This document shows, piece by piece, positions 23,515-33,672 of a stretch of DNA of 64,000 bases. The stretch comes from Elymus sibiricus (lineage: Eukaryota > Streptophyta > Magnoliopsida > Poales > Poaceae), in the NCBI GenBank assembly GCA_039707655.1, contig CM077672.1, positions 457,228,390-457,292,389 on the forward strand. Reading direction: 5' to 3'. A program made the position numbers and the translations under genes. The notes beneath the pieces are model-generated. The model ran no database searches. It saw only the letters and a list, made by a program, of their open reading frames with translations, and was not told where the DNA came from. Numbering within the stretch: position 1 is the first letter of the stretch; each line of letters begins with the position of its first letter.

Positions 23515-23968
23515 ATGACTTTGATATCCGTCCCCGTCAGCCCTCGTCCGGTTTATGATTCGGATGTGGTATATATATTCTCTTTTATAACTATTTGTTG
23601 CATTTCGCGTTTATGACAATTATGCCCATCAAGTTGACATAGATATTTTTATCTAGGAGGTATGTGAACCGGAAATTGCAACCGACATAGATATTCTTGT
23701 CAAGAAGTTAAATTTAGTTGAAAAAGAAAACGAGTATTTGAAAGAAAAATTGAAAAGAGTTGAAGAAGAGAAGATGAAACTGGAGTTGTATGTTGCCGAT
23801 GTCGTCGATGATCACAAGATCAAGATGGATGCAATGCGCTTGAAGATTAGAAAATTTAAAAAATATGCCATTGATAGTGAGGCTTGGTATCACTATGATG
23901 TTGGATCAATTGTTACCTTAGTTGCGATCTTGATCGCATTTGTTGTTGCATTTAAATGCTTTAGCTAG
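23515..23968 (+). CDS. CACTA passenger gene: coiled-coil protein with C-terminal membrane anchor
   Basis: There are two coding exons. Exon 1, 23,515-23,568 (18 codons, MTLISVPVSPRPVYDSDV), ends at a GTATAT donor. Exon 2, 23,657-23,968, follows an ATCTAG acceptor. They join in phase to give 121 residues. A further non-coding exon may lie upstream, since GTGAGC follows a GC-rich block near 23,400. Residues about 30-70 form a charged heptad-like helix (KENEYLKEKLKRVEEEKMKL). The C-terminal 20 residues are a hydrophobic anchor (SIVTLVAILIAFVVAFKCFS). No transposase motif is present. I recall near-identical small proteins being abundant in Triticeae gene lists, but I cannot check that here. Its role is unknown. 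Confidence 0.7.
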
Positions 23969-24060
23969 AGAGTTTGTATGTTGCTTTATGAGAACAAGTG
24001 TGTATGAACTTTATGTATGAACTTGTATTAATTTGGTCTTTTCGGTGTTGTGTAATGAAG

Positions 24061-27000
24061 ATGAGCCGGCAATGGATGTACGATGACCGATGCTCTCCCC
24101 AGTTCATTAATGGCGTGCATACTTTTCTGGTTGCGGCTGAGGCAAACAAGCGGGCGGATGGTTTTATGTATTGTCCATGTGCTGGCTGTAAGAATGATCG
24201 AAATTACTCTAACTCAAGAACCATTCACGTCCACCTGTTTGAGTCCGGTTTCATGTCCGGCTATAACTGTTGGACCAAGCACGGAGAAAGAGGGGTCCTA
24301 ATGGAAGAGAATGAAGAAGAAGAGGATGACGACAGCTATCCTGGCCATGGGTTCCATGAATACGATGGTACAACAATGGGGGAAGAAGCTGAGCCGGCAA
24401 TGCAGGAAGGAGCTGAAGAAGAGGCATCAGATGAGCCCGCTGATGATCTTGGTCGGGCCATTGCCGATGCAAATAGAAACTGTGCAAGTGAAAAGGAGAA
24501 GCTGAAGTTGCAGCGCATGTTAGAGGATCACAAGAAATTGTTGTACCCAAATTGCGAAGATGACAAGAAAAAGCTGGGTACCACACTGGAATTGCTGCAA
24601 TGGAAGGCAGAGAATGGTGTACCTGACAAGGCATTTGAAAAGTTGCTGAAAATAATGAAGAATAATCTACCAAAGGACAACGAATTGCCCGACAGTACGT
24701 ACGAAGCAAAGAAGGCCGTCTGCCCTCTAGGATTAGAGGTGCAGAAGATACATGCATGCCCTAATGACTGCATCCTCTACCGCGGTGAGTACGAGGATTT
24801 GAATGCATGCCCGGTATGCTGTGCATTGCGCTATAAGATCGGCCACAATGACCCTGGTGATGTTGCGGGCGAGCGCCCCAGGAAGAAGATTCCTGCCAAG
24901 GTGATGTGGTATGCTCCTATAATACCACGGTTGAAACGTTTGTTCCAAAACAAAGAGCATGCCAAGTTGATGCGATGGCACAAAGATGACCGTAAGAAAG
25001 ACGGGAAGTTGAGAGTACCCGCTGACGGATCACAGTGGAGAAAAATCGAGAGAAAGTGGAAGGACTTTGCAGATGATGGAAGGAACGTATGGTTTGGTTT
25101 AAGTGCAGATGGCATCAATCCTTTTGGGGAGCAGAGCAGCAATCATAGCACCTGGCCTGTGACTCTATGTATCTATAACCTTCCTCCTTGGTTTTGCATG
25201 AAGCGGAAGTTCATTATGATGCCCGTGCTCATCCAAGGCCCCAAGCAACCCGGCAACGACATTGATGTGTACCTAAGGCCATTAGTCGAAGAACTTTTAG
25301 AGCTGTGGAATGGAAAAGGTGTACGTGCGTGGGATGAGCACAAACAGCAGGAATTTGACCTGCGAGCGTTGCTGTTTGTAACCATCAACGATTGGCCTGC
25401 TCTCAGTAACCTTTCAGGACAGACAAACAAGGGATACCACGCATGCACGCACTGTTTAGATGATACCGACAGTATATATTTGGATAAATGTAAGAAGAAT
25501 GTGTACCTGGGGCATCGTCGATTTCTTCAGAGCAGGCATCCCGTAAGAAAGAAAGGCAAGCATTTCAAAGGTGAGGCAGATCACCGGAAGAAGCCTCGCC
25601 ACCGTACTGGTGATGATATACTTGATATGGTCAAGGATTTAAAAGTAATCTTTGGAAAGGGTCCTGGCGGACAATCTGTTCCGAATGACGCTGACGGACG
25701 CGCACCCATGTGGAAGAAGAAATCTATATTTTGGGACCTACCCTATTGGAAAGACCTAGAGGTCCGCTCTGCAATCGACGTGATGCACGTGACGAAGAAT
25801 CTTTGCGTGAACCTGCTAAGCTTCTTGGGCGTGTATGGGAAGACAAAAGATACACCGAAGGCACGGGAGGACCAGCAACGTATGCACGGAGAAGACGGCA
25901 TGGATCCAAAGCAGTTTCAGGGTCATGCCAGCTACGCTCTTACCAAAAAAGAGAAGGAAATCTTCTTCGAATGCCTGCTCAGTATGAAGGTCCCGTCTGG
26001 CTTCTCGTCGAATATAAAGGGAATAATAAATATGGCAGAGAAAAAGTTCCAGAACCTAAAGTCTCATGACTGCCACGTGATTATGACGCAACTGCTTCCG
26101 GTTGCATTGAGGGGGCTTCTACCGGAAAACGTTCGATTAGCCATTGTGAAGCTATGTGCATTCCTCAATGCAATCTCTCAGAAGGTAATCGATCCAGAAA
26201 TCTTACCAAGGTTAGAGAATGATTTGGTGCAATGTCTTGTCAGTTTCGAGTTGGTGTTCCCACCATCCTTCTTCAATATCATGACGCACGTCCTAGTTCA
26301 CCTAGTCGAGGAGATTGCCATTCTGGGTCCTGTATTTCTACACAATATGTTCCCCTTTGAGAGGTTCATGGGAGTCTTAAAGAAATATGTTCGTAATCGT
26401 GCTAGGCCAGAAGGAAGCATCTCCAAGGGCCATGAAACAGAGGAGGTCATTGAGTTTTGTGTTGACTTTATTCCTGACATTAAGCCGATTGGTGTTCCTG
26501 AATCGCGGCATGAGGGCAGACTGGGTGGAAAAGGCACGCTAGGAAAGAATTCAGTAATATGCCGGGACGGGCATTCTTTGGCGCAAGCACACTACACAGT
26601 TCTACAAAGTTCCGCCTTGGTGGCTCTGTATATCGAGCAACACAAGAATATTCTACGCTCCAAACACCCGGAGCAGTCTGACGACTGGATTACACATGAA
26701 CAAACTGTGACTTTCGCCGGTTGGTTGCAGACACGTCTCATGCATGACGACACTATTGCAGATGACATGTACTTGCTGTCCAAGTTACCATCTTCGACTA
26801 TATTGACTTTCAAAGGGTACGAGATAAATGGGAATACATTTTACACGATCGCCCAAGATAAAAAGAGCACCAACCAAAACAGTGGTGTCCGCTTTGATGC
26901 AACAAACACCAATAGGCCAAAGGACACATATTATGGTTACATAGAGGAGATATGGGAACTTGACTATGGACTTGGTTTGAAGGTCCCTTTGTTTCGGTGC

Positions 27001-27420
27001 AAATGGGTCAATCTGAGAGGAGGCGGGGTAAAGGAAGACCCACAGTATGGAATGACAACAGTGGATCTTAACAATCTTGGGTACGCAGACGAACCATTCG
27101 TCCTAGCCAATGATGTGGCGCAGGTTTTCTATGTGAAGGACATGTCTACCAAGCCGAGAAAAAGAAAAGATAAGGAAGCGAATACATCATACGATGAGCC
27201 AAAGCGCCACATAGTTCTTTCAGGGAAAAGAAACATCATGGGAGTGGAGGACAAGACAGACATGTCAGAAGATTATGAAAAGTTTCATGAAATTGCTCCC
27301 TTCACAGTGAATGTTGACCCGAGCATCAAGTTAAACGATGAAGATTGTCCATGGTTACGGCACAAAGGGACACACGCGAAGAAAAAGTTTTATATCCAAA
27401 GATCCCACTCTGGGATGTGA
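24061..27420 (+). CDS. TNP2-type CACTA transposase
   Basis: This single-exon frame gives 1,119 residues from the chosen ATG (24,061, MSRQWMYDD). The family normally starts with a similar M-x-R-x-WMY, so the more upstream ATGs at 23,998 and 24,055 are less likely. Domains in order: transposase-associated zinc-binding domain (about 1-80, CPCAGCKN and HVHLFESGF); an acidic linker; transposase family tnp2 (about 330-600, DGINPFG at about 350, PVTLCIYNLPPWFCMK, HACTHCLDDT); DUF4218-like (about 670-830, LPVALRGLLPENVR, FPFERFMGVLKKYVRN); and DUF4216-like (about 955-1030, GYIEEIWELDYG). The protein would bind and cut the element ends in the nucleus. The frame has no stops, so this gene is recently active or preserved. 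The element's other large gene is broken. Confidence 0.93.
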   Translation: MSRQWMYDDRCSPQFINGVHTFLVAAEANKRADGFMYCPCAGCKNDRNYSNSRTIHVHLFESGFMSGYNCWTKHGERGVLMEENEEEEDDDSYPGHGFHEYDGTTMGEEAEPAMQEGAEEEASDEPADDLGRAIADANRNCASEKEKLKLQRMLEDHKKLLYPNCEDDKKKLGTTLELLQWKAENGVPDKAFEKLLKIMKNNLPKDNELPDSTYEAKKAVCPLGLEVQKIHACPNDCILYRGEYEDLNACPVCCALRYKIGHNDPGDVAGERPRKKIPAKVMWYAPIIPRLKRLFQNKEHAKLMRWHKDDRKKDGKLRVPADGSQWRKIERKWKDFADDGRNVWFGLSADGINPFGEQSSNHSTWPVTLCIYNLPPWFCMKRKFIMMPVLIQGPKQPGNDIDVYLRPLVEELLELWNGKGVRAWDEHKQQEFDLRALLFVTINDWPALSNLSGQTNKGYHACTHCLDDTDSIYLDKCKKNVYLGHRRFLQSRHPVRKKGKHFKGEADHRKKPRHRTGDDILDMVKDLKVIFGKGPGGQSVPNDADGRAPMWKKKSIFWDLPYWKDLEVRSAIDVMHVTKNLCVNLLSFLGVYGKTKDTPKAREDQQRMHGEDGMDPKQFQGHASYALTKKEKEIFFECLLSMKVPSGFSSNIKGIINMAEKKFQNLKSHDCHVIMTQLLPVALRGLLPENVRLAIVKLCAFLNAISQKVIDPEILPRLENDLVQCLVSFELVFPPSFFNIMTHVLVHLVEEIAILGPVFLHNMFPFERFMGVLKKYVRNRARPEGSISKGHETEEVIEFCVDFIPDIKPIGVPESRHEGRLGGKGTLGKNSVICRDGHSLAQAHYTVLQSSALVALYIEQHKNILRSKHPEQSDDWITHEQTVTFAGWLQTRLMHDDTIADDMYLLSKLPSSTILTFKGYEINGNTFYTIAQDKKSTNQNSGVRFDATNTNRPKDTYYGYIEEIWELDYGLGLKVPLFRCKWVNLRGGGVKEDPQYGMTTVDLNNLGYADEPFVLANDVAQVFYVKDMSTKPRKRKDKEANTSYDEPKRHIVLSGKRNIMGVEDKTDMSEDYEKFHEIAPFTVNVDPSIKLNDEDCPWLRHKGTHAKKKFYIQRSHSGM

Positions 27421-29388
27421 CCGGCTTCTCTAGTTAGTTTCCGGACTTATATATCTGGAAAGTCCTACTTCGGACAAACCGGAGGGAATATTTGTAATAG
27501 AACTCCGACTTATGTGTTTTGGCATTTGAAACGCGAAGAAATATTATGTCCAAAGCCACGTCATCAATTTTCAACCCTTTCTGACTTCATTTGCTATTTT
27601 TCATGCATTTACTGATTTTTTTGAGCTAAATGACCCTGAAATTGAAAAGCACTACAAATCACAATCAGAAAAGGTTGAAAGTTGGCATGGTATCATCATT
27701 TCACCCACATAGCATGTGCTAAAAAGTTGAGAGGGTTACGGCAAAAACTGGATGCACTTCGTGTACAAAATGGACAATCTCTTTCGAAGTATCACGCTTT
27801 CGGACGAAAACTTGTCTGTTACAAAGGCATTTCATTTTTTTTAAATAACCTAAGAATTACCAAATTGAATATAATGATAAAACACACTAATATTAAACAG
27901 CAGAAAAAAGAATCACTGAAAAATCTTTTTTTAAAATAAAGTTATTCACAAACTAGTGATTCACACAAATTTCAAATAATTCAAATTTGAAAACTACTGG
28001 CCCTAACAGAAAGTTTATAAATTTTTTTACCTAAAGCAAAAAGATTCACTCAGAAACTCTAAATAAAGCAAAAAAACAACCAAGAAACAAAAGAAAATAA
28101 ATATAGAAGAAAACAAAAAAAACTGAAAAGTAAAAAAAAAGCCCGCCTACTGGGCCGCCACGGCCTGCATACGACTAGACACCCACTAGTTGGGCCAGGA
28201 TGCAGGCCCGCAAGGCCCAGTATGGCCCACGGGGCAGGAAAGAACGGTAGGCCTTGTAGGCCTGCTTTAGAGAGGAGCTCGAATGAGCTACCGCGCCGGG
28301 GTTTATAAACCAGTGCGAGCGCCCTTCGCTGGGCGAGGTGGGACTAAACATCCACCACACTGCGCCGTGCCAGGAACAGGCCTTTAGTCGCGGTTGGAGC
28401 CACCAACCGCGACTAAAGGTGAATTTCATCCAGTCCAAGCGGCGGGAAGCGAGGCCTTTAGTCGCGGTTGGAGCCACCAACCGCGACTAAAGGCTCTCAT
28501 ATATATAACTCCACTTACGATCCTCTCCATTCTCTCGACGCCAAACACAGACGACGCCGTCAGGCTGCTGCGCGCCGCCGCCTGCCCCGATCGACGCCGT
28601 CGCCGCCCCCGACGCCGGCCGCCCGTCCCTCCTCGTCGACCCCTACTCCGGACGCGCCCTTCCTCGCCGATCCCCGACGGCGCCGCCGGCCCGCGCGCGC
28701 GCGCCCGCTCCTCGTTGCGCCGCCTGCTCCGACGCCGTCGCTGCCCCCAATTCGCCTCGCCCCGCTGTGAGCTCAGTTCCTCCCTCTCCCCCCCCCTCCC
28801 TCGCCCCCTGCCGCCATGGCCGCCCGTCCCCGAGCCCCCCCACACACACACATGCATGAACACACACACACACACACATTTTCTATTTAGATGTTTTAGT
28901 TGTTTTTCACTAGTATATATGTATGTATGAATGCATGTTAGATGGATATAATAAGTGTTTAATTAGTATAGATTTTTTTTATATAATGTTGTTTTTCTGT
29001 TTTTTAATGGATGTATAGAAGTATGCTTAATTAGTGTTTCTTTTTCTGTTTTTTAATTTTTTATACTTTTAGTTATAGAAATGTTAGATGAATGTTTTTT
29101 AGTTTTTTATACTTTTAGTTATAGCTAGATAAATGTTAGATATAAAAACGTTGAGGAATTTTGACATTTGATCCAATGTATAGCAATTAGTATTTGCAAA
29201 AGTTGCATATTTTAATGTTGTATTTGTAATAGATTTTCTTAGTCCTTTAAGGGATTAATTATCAGGAATGCCCCCATTATGGATGTGCACAAGTTGATCC
29301 AATTTCTTTCTGATCTCATGCATCTACCTTTCGGATCTCTGAATACTAAATTATTTTATCTTTCTTCTGGATTAGTTAAATAAAAGCT
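27421..29388. other. Spacer between CACTA genes, including a GC-rich leader
   Basis: No protein gene is supported. Two copies of GCCTTTAGTCGCGGTTGG with their inverse CCAACCGCGACTAAAGG form hairpins at 28,380-28,420 and 28,454-28,495. These are internal relatives of the subterminal repeats. A GC-rich block (28,540-28,830) and a (CA)n tract (28,846-28,880) follow. This block looks like the promoter and leader of the downstream gene at 29,389. Confidence 0.65.
28380..28495. repeat. Two internal hairpins of the CACTA subterminal motif
   Basis: Each hairpin has 17-bp arms of the type CCTTTAGTCGCGGTTGG with a GAGCCA-like loop, differing from the terminal version by CGCGG for CCCGG. Their position just before the GC-rich leader suggests a regulatory site for the second gene. 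Confidence 0.8.
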
Positions 29389-32300
29389 ATGGACAATACC
29401 GGCAGAGAAGGAGAAGAGGCTGTGTTCGACATCATACGCTCCACGAGCCCAGATGATCATGATGACGGCTCGCAATATCTGAACCCTTCGGGTGAGGGTA
29501 TGATGTTTGATGAAGACGAACGAATAGATGAAGGTGACGACAACGATGTTGACGAAGAAAATGTTCTTCAAATGACCGGCGAGGTATATTTAATATATAA
29601 GCCATCCGGTGATCATTACATGTCTTAATTGATTTGTATGTATTAACGAATCGATCTTTCTTCTTTTAGGCCTCCGGATCGAGCAAATCTTGTACAAGCG
29701 TCAGGGTAGTTCGAGGCCCGGCCAAAAAGTTGGACAAAGGCGTAAACTTCAACATCGATTCCATCAAAACATCAACTGGCGAACCGCTTGAACCTAAGAA
29801 AAATGCGACCACGTTCAAGAATCAATGCGGAGTTATTGTCAGGGACCAAATCCCGATCTCCGTTCAAGAATGGAGAAAGCCAGCAAAGGGAGATCGAGCA
29901 GGAGTTACTTTTGTCGACGAAAGAGCAAAAGATGTGCTTTGGACTACGCTCATGGAACATTTCACCCTACCAGATAATTTGACAGATGCAGATCTAAAGA
30001 AAGTCAGAAACTATGCTCTTAAAAAGATGGCGATCGCATTCAACACCTTCAAGAAAAATGCATGGGCTAAGTACGTCAAATCAAAAAAGAAGACTCCAGA
30101 ATTCACGGGAGCACTGGTGAAGGCAAAAGATCACTGGGACGCTTTCGTGAAGTTCAAGGAATCAGAAGAAGCTAAGGAACTGTCGAGGAAAAACAAGATT
30201 AATGTTGCGAAAAAGAAGTGGCACCATCGTCTGGGGCCAGGTGGCTACCAGGTGGCCCTGCCTAAGTGGCATCAATCTGAGCAAGAGATGATTAGTAAAC
30301 GGGTCAGTCCAGTTACATTGACATGGCCCCCCAGGTGCAGGACATGGTTTTATGCGCATGGGGGGGAGTTGGACCCAGAGACAGGGCTGGTTATGGTGAA
30401 GGCAAGTCTTAAAGAAGCGACAGACGAAATACTTATTGCAATAGAAGAAGCTCGATCGGGGGTGTTCACGCCCAATAGAGATAACGACGAGCTTACGCGC
30501 GCCCTGAAGAATCCTGAACACCCGGGAAGAACACGAGGCTAAGGCATTGTTCCGTGGTATGAGGGGTTTGCGGATTGGAACGACGACTATAGAAGCCGTG
30601 CGAGAAAGAAGAAGCATGAGGAGCAGAAGAAGAAGGAGGAAGCACTCCGCCTTGAAGGCCTAATATCCCCGCACCTGGAGTTGGAACGATTTGTCAGGCG
30701 GCAGCAGGAGAAGATCGACTCACTCAGCCAGGAAAGGGCGTCTCAGCGGCAGCATGAGCAGATCGATCCAGCATTGGATAGCACCGTCCCATCTATGCCG
30801 AGAAGCAGCGTGGGTTCCGCCCCGGCCGATATCGATAATGCACTGCTAGCTAGCTACCCTGTGGATGATATCAAAGACAGGACTAACTGTGAGCTACACA
30901 TAAAAGTGAAGAACTTATCCATGAAGGTGGCGGACGACTATGCTTTAGCAAATCCCCCTGAAGCAACCTTCCATTGCAATCCCATTCCAGCTGGCTATGC
31001 TCGTGTCAGGGTTGATGAAGTGATGTCAGGATATCACGAGCTACAACTTGACATTCTTGGAGGTGACGAGGAGAGAACACTGGGAGAGGCCATACATCGT
31101 ATCATTCTATGGAAAAAGGATTGCATCGTCTTTCCAAGGCCACCGACTCCTCCTTCTCCAAGTCCTCCGCCGCTTCAGTCGACTCCTCCTCCTCCAAGTC
31201 CGGCACCGCGTCAGCCGACTCCTCCTCCAAGTCCGGCACGGCGTCAGCCAACTCCTTCTCCTCCAAGTCAGCCGACTCAGCGTGCTCCGCCTAAGCAACA
31301 GCGGAAGAGAGAGGCCGCAGCTACGACGGCTAGCGGTACAACAGACAAGAAATTCAAACATGGTCCAAGCCTCAAGCCTCTTCCGAAGTTGTCTTACCAC
31401 CTGACTCAGGAGGAACTCGACGACGCATGTGATGCCCAATTGAAGGCCCATTTTGCACCGAAACCGCCCGCGCCGCCAAAGGAGAAAGTACCTCAGCATG
31501 TATCACAACACTTTATTGATATGGCTTGACCGGCTGACAATCAGAAGGACTCCGACTATGTGCGGTCTATCAAGAAGTCATATTCTGCAGGGCAAAAGGA
31601 GTCGAGCTCGAGCTCGAGCCAAGCAGTTGGCAAAAAAAGCGGGAAAACTGTTCCCCAGTTGAGAGAACAAGCAGTGTAATCGATCCCCCCGCTCATTGTA
31701 CAAACACATGTGAGTACCGCCGATCGGCCGGCAATAACCGACGATCTTAGAAGGCAGGCTAAAGAGGCCGGTGTCACTGTTGAATAACTCCTAGGCCTTG
31801 AGGAAATCCCCGGGATTACAGAGGAGGAAGTAAAATACCAATATGTCCGTGGCAAACCTCTGGTCAAGCCTGACGATGTCAAGCTTCTACCAACGAGAAT
31901 GTACAATTTGCATACGTGGTACATGCAAAAAACAGCAAATACCAATGAAGAGTCCCTCATGGTGAAAGTCAAGCCAGAGCATTATTTCTATGGAAAAGAT
32001 GTGTGGATTGATTTTTCAGAGTTGTTTCAGTTATTCCAACAAGACGCACTAGACAAATCTATCGTCAGTTGCTATTGTCTGTAAGTGATTTCTTTCTGTA
32101 ATTTAAGTCTCTAGCTAGCTAGCTAGATGTGCTCTCGTTCATTAACTGTAATTATCCTCACTATATTCTTTTCTGTGGTATTATGCAGAATGAAGATGTA
32201 TGAAATGAAAAAAACTAGACGCTATGGAGTTGGGTTCATTGACCCAAATACGATTAATCAGGCGATATGGGAAGATCAATATTCGAGAGAAGACACAGAG

Positions 32301-33205
32301 AGATTCCTGCTAGAGTTTTTGAAGCAACTAAACACCCAACCAAAAATACTACTTCCTTACAACTTCGGGTGAGTGTTACTATATCTTGTACTACAAATTC
32401 TATTTTTTGCTTACTAGATGTTAATAAGTGTAGTTGATGAGTTATACACATGCCCGCTTATTTATAAAAAACGTGTGCGCATGCAGTTTTCACTGGATCT
32501 TGTTAATCATTGAAGTTGACAAGGGAAAAGTTGAAGTACTGGACTCACTATATAAGGATCCATCCGAATACGCAACCGTGAAGGGGATGTTCGACAGGTA
32601 ATTTCAATCATTATCGCACTATGTCTGCCTCTTTACTTCATTTCCTGATATCAACTAGTTAATAACTCCTTTATTCATTTTCTTTGCCGGCGGGCAGGGC
32701 TTGAAAAAAGTTCATCGAAGAGGTCCCCGGCCAATGGAAACAACAGCTGAAATGGGTGCGACCCAAGGTAATTAAGTAGTACTAGCTAGCTACGTCCGTG
32801 TATCTCTTTAATTCTAGTTTCAATACCATTGTCATGCTTGATTAATTATTACCTGATTGAATTTTATTCTCGTAAAGTGCATGAGGCAGGAGAAGGGGAA
32901 TAGTTTATGCGCATACTACGTTTGCGAGAATATTCGCATGATCACGTCTGAAAGGAGCATAGATGAAAAAACTCTTTGGGTACGTTTGTCAGAACACTAT
33001 CCATAATTTTTTTATCATGATCTAGCTAATATATATACACACAACTAATATATTCATCTTGATCTCCTGATTATAGATGATAGAGATGCGGGGCCAGCTC
33101 CTACCAACGGCTCGCGTACGAGCAATTCAAGAGGAAATAGCTGGATTTCTGGTCGACCAGGTCATAGATCCCAAAGGAGAATACCATTACAAGATCAAGC
33201 AGTAA
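29389..33205 (+). pseudogene. CACTA second gene: En/Spm-like protein with C-terminal Ulp1-type (C48) protease domain, five stops
   Basis: Exons by consensus and phase: 29,389-29,583; 29,670-32,080; 32,189-32,368; 32,487-32,597; 32,698-32,767; 32,878-32,979; 33,077-33,205. The N-terminal part is acidic. The middle (29,730-30,540) resembles the plant transposase_24 region (RNYALKKMAIAFNTFKKNAW). A Pro/Ser-rich stretch follows (31,140-31,290). The C-terminal exons form a C48 cysteine-protease fold: FHWILLIIEVDKG (His), VLDSLYKD (Asp) and GNSLCAYYVCENI (Cys). In-frame stops lie at 30,540, 31,527, 31,677, 31,785 and 32,702, so no full product can be made. Such C48 domains are common in plant CACTA and MULE elements; their role there is not settled. 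Confidence 0.85.
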
Positions 33206-33429
33206 TGCCCTGCATATGTAATGATCCGCAAATTGTAGGAGAAATTGTATATACCAAATTGTATATATATATGTATGTGAATGGTCGTCGTACGAGAAAT
33301 TTGATTTATATATATATATGCATAACGTGTACAGTATGTAGTAGCGTAATATATATTTGAAATGAAAAATAATTAAATGGAAAACACAAAATTAAAAGGA
33401 AAAATAAACCAAAATTAAAAGAATTAAAT

Positions 33430-33669
33430 ATTTTTAGTCCCGGTTGGTGTTACCAACCGGGAACTAAAGGCTCCACCTTTAGTTCCCGGTTGGTAACACC
33501 AACCGGGACTAAAGGTCCCCCAGCGCACAGCCCCGGCAGGCGCCACGTGGTGGGCCTTTAGTACCGGGCCATGACGAATCGGGACTTTAGTCCCCCCTTT
33601 AGTGCCGGTTATAGAACCGGCACTAAAGGGCCTTACAAACCGGGATTAAAGGCCCGTTTTCTACCAGTG
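33430..33669. repeat. CACTA right subterminal repeats and terminus
   Basis: TTTAGTCCCGGTTGG and its complement alternate through this segment, including a hairpin at about 33,433-33,515. The sequence ends ACGGGCC-like arms and CCAGTG at 33,669. The last base block is CAGTG, not TAGTG, a one-base difference from the canonical terminus. Confidence 0.9.
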
Positions 33670-33672
33670 AGG

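Larger units (their letters stand above)
22613..33669 (+). mobile_element. CACTA (En/Spm-type) transposon, 11,057 bp, inserted in the F-box/FBD gene
   Basis: The left end is CACTAGTAGAAAACGGACC and the right end is the imperfect inverse GGCCCGTTTTCTACCAGTG. The flanking 3-bp target duplication is AGG (22,610-22,612 and 33,670-33,672), as required for the superfamily. Subterminal regions are packed with TTTAGTCCCGGTT-type repeats. Inside, in order, are a passenger coiled-coil gene, a TNP2 transposase and a multi-exon second gene with a C48 protease domain. The transposase frame is open but the second gene has five stops, so autonomy is doubtful. Confidence 0.96.

Noticed and set aside
28394..28930. 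178-codon plus-strand frame
   Set aside because: It runs through CACTA hairpin repeats and a GC-rich leader ending in a (CA)n tract. It is low complexity and no domain is visible.
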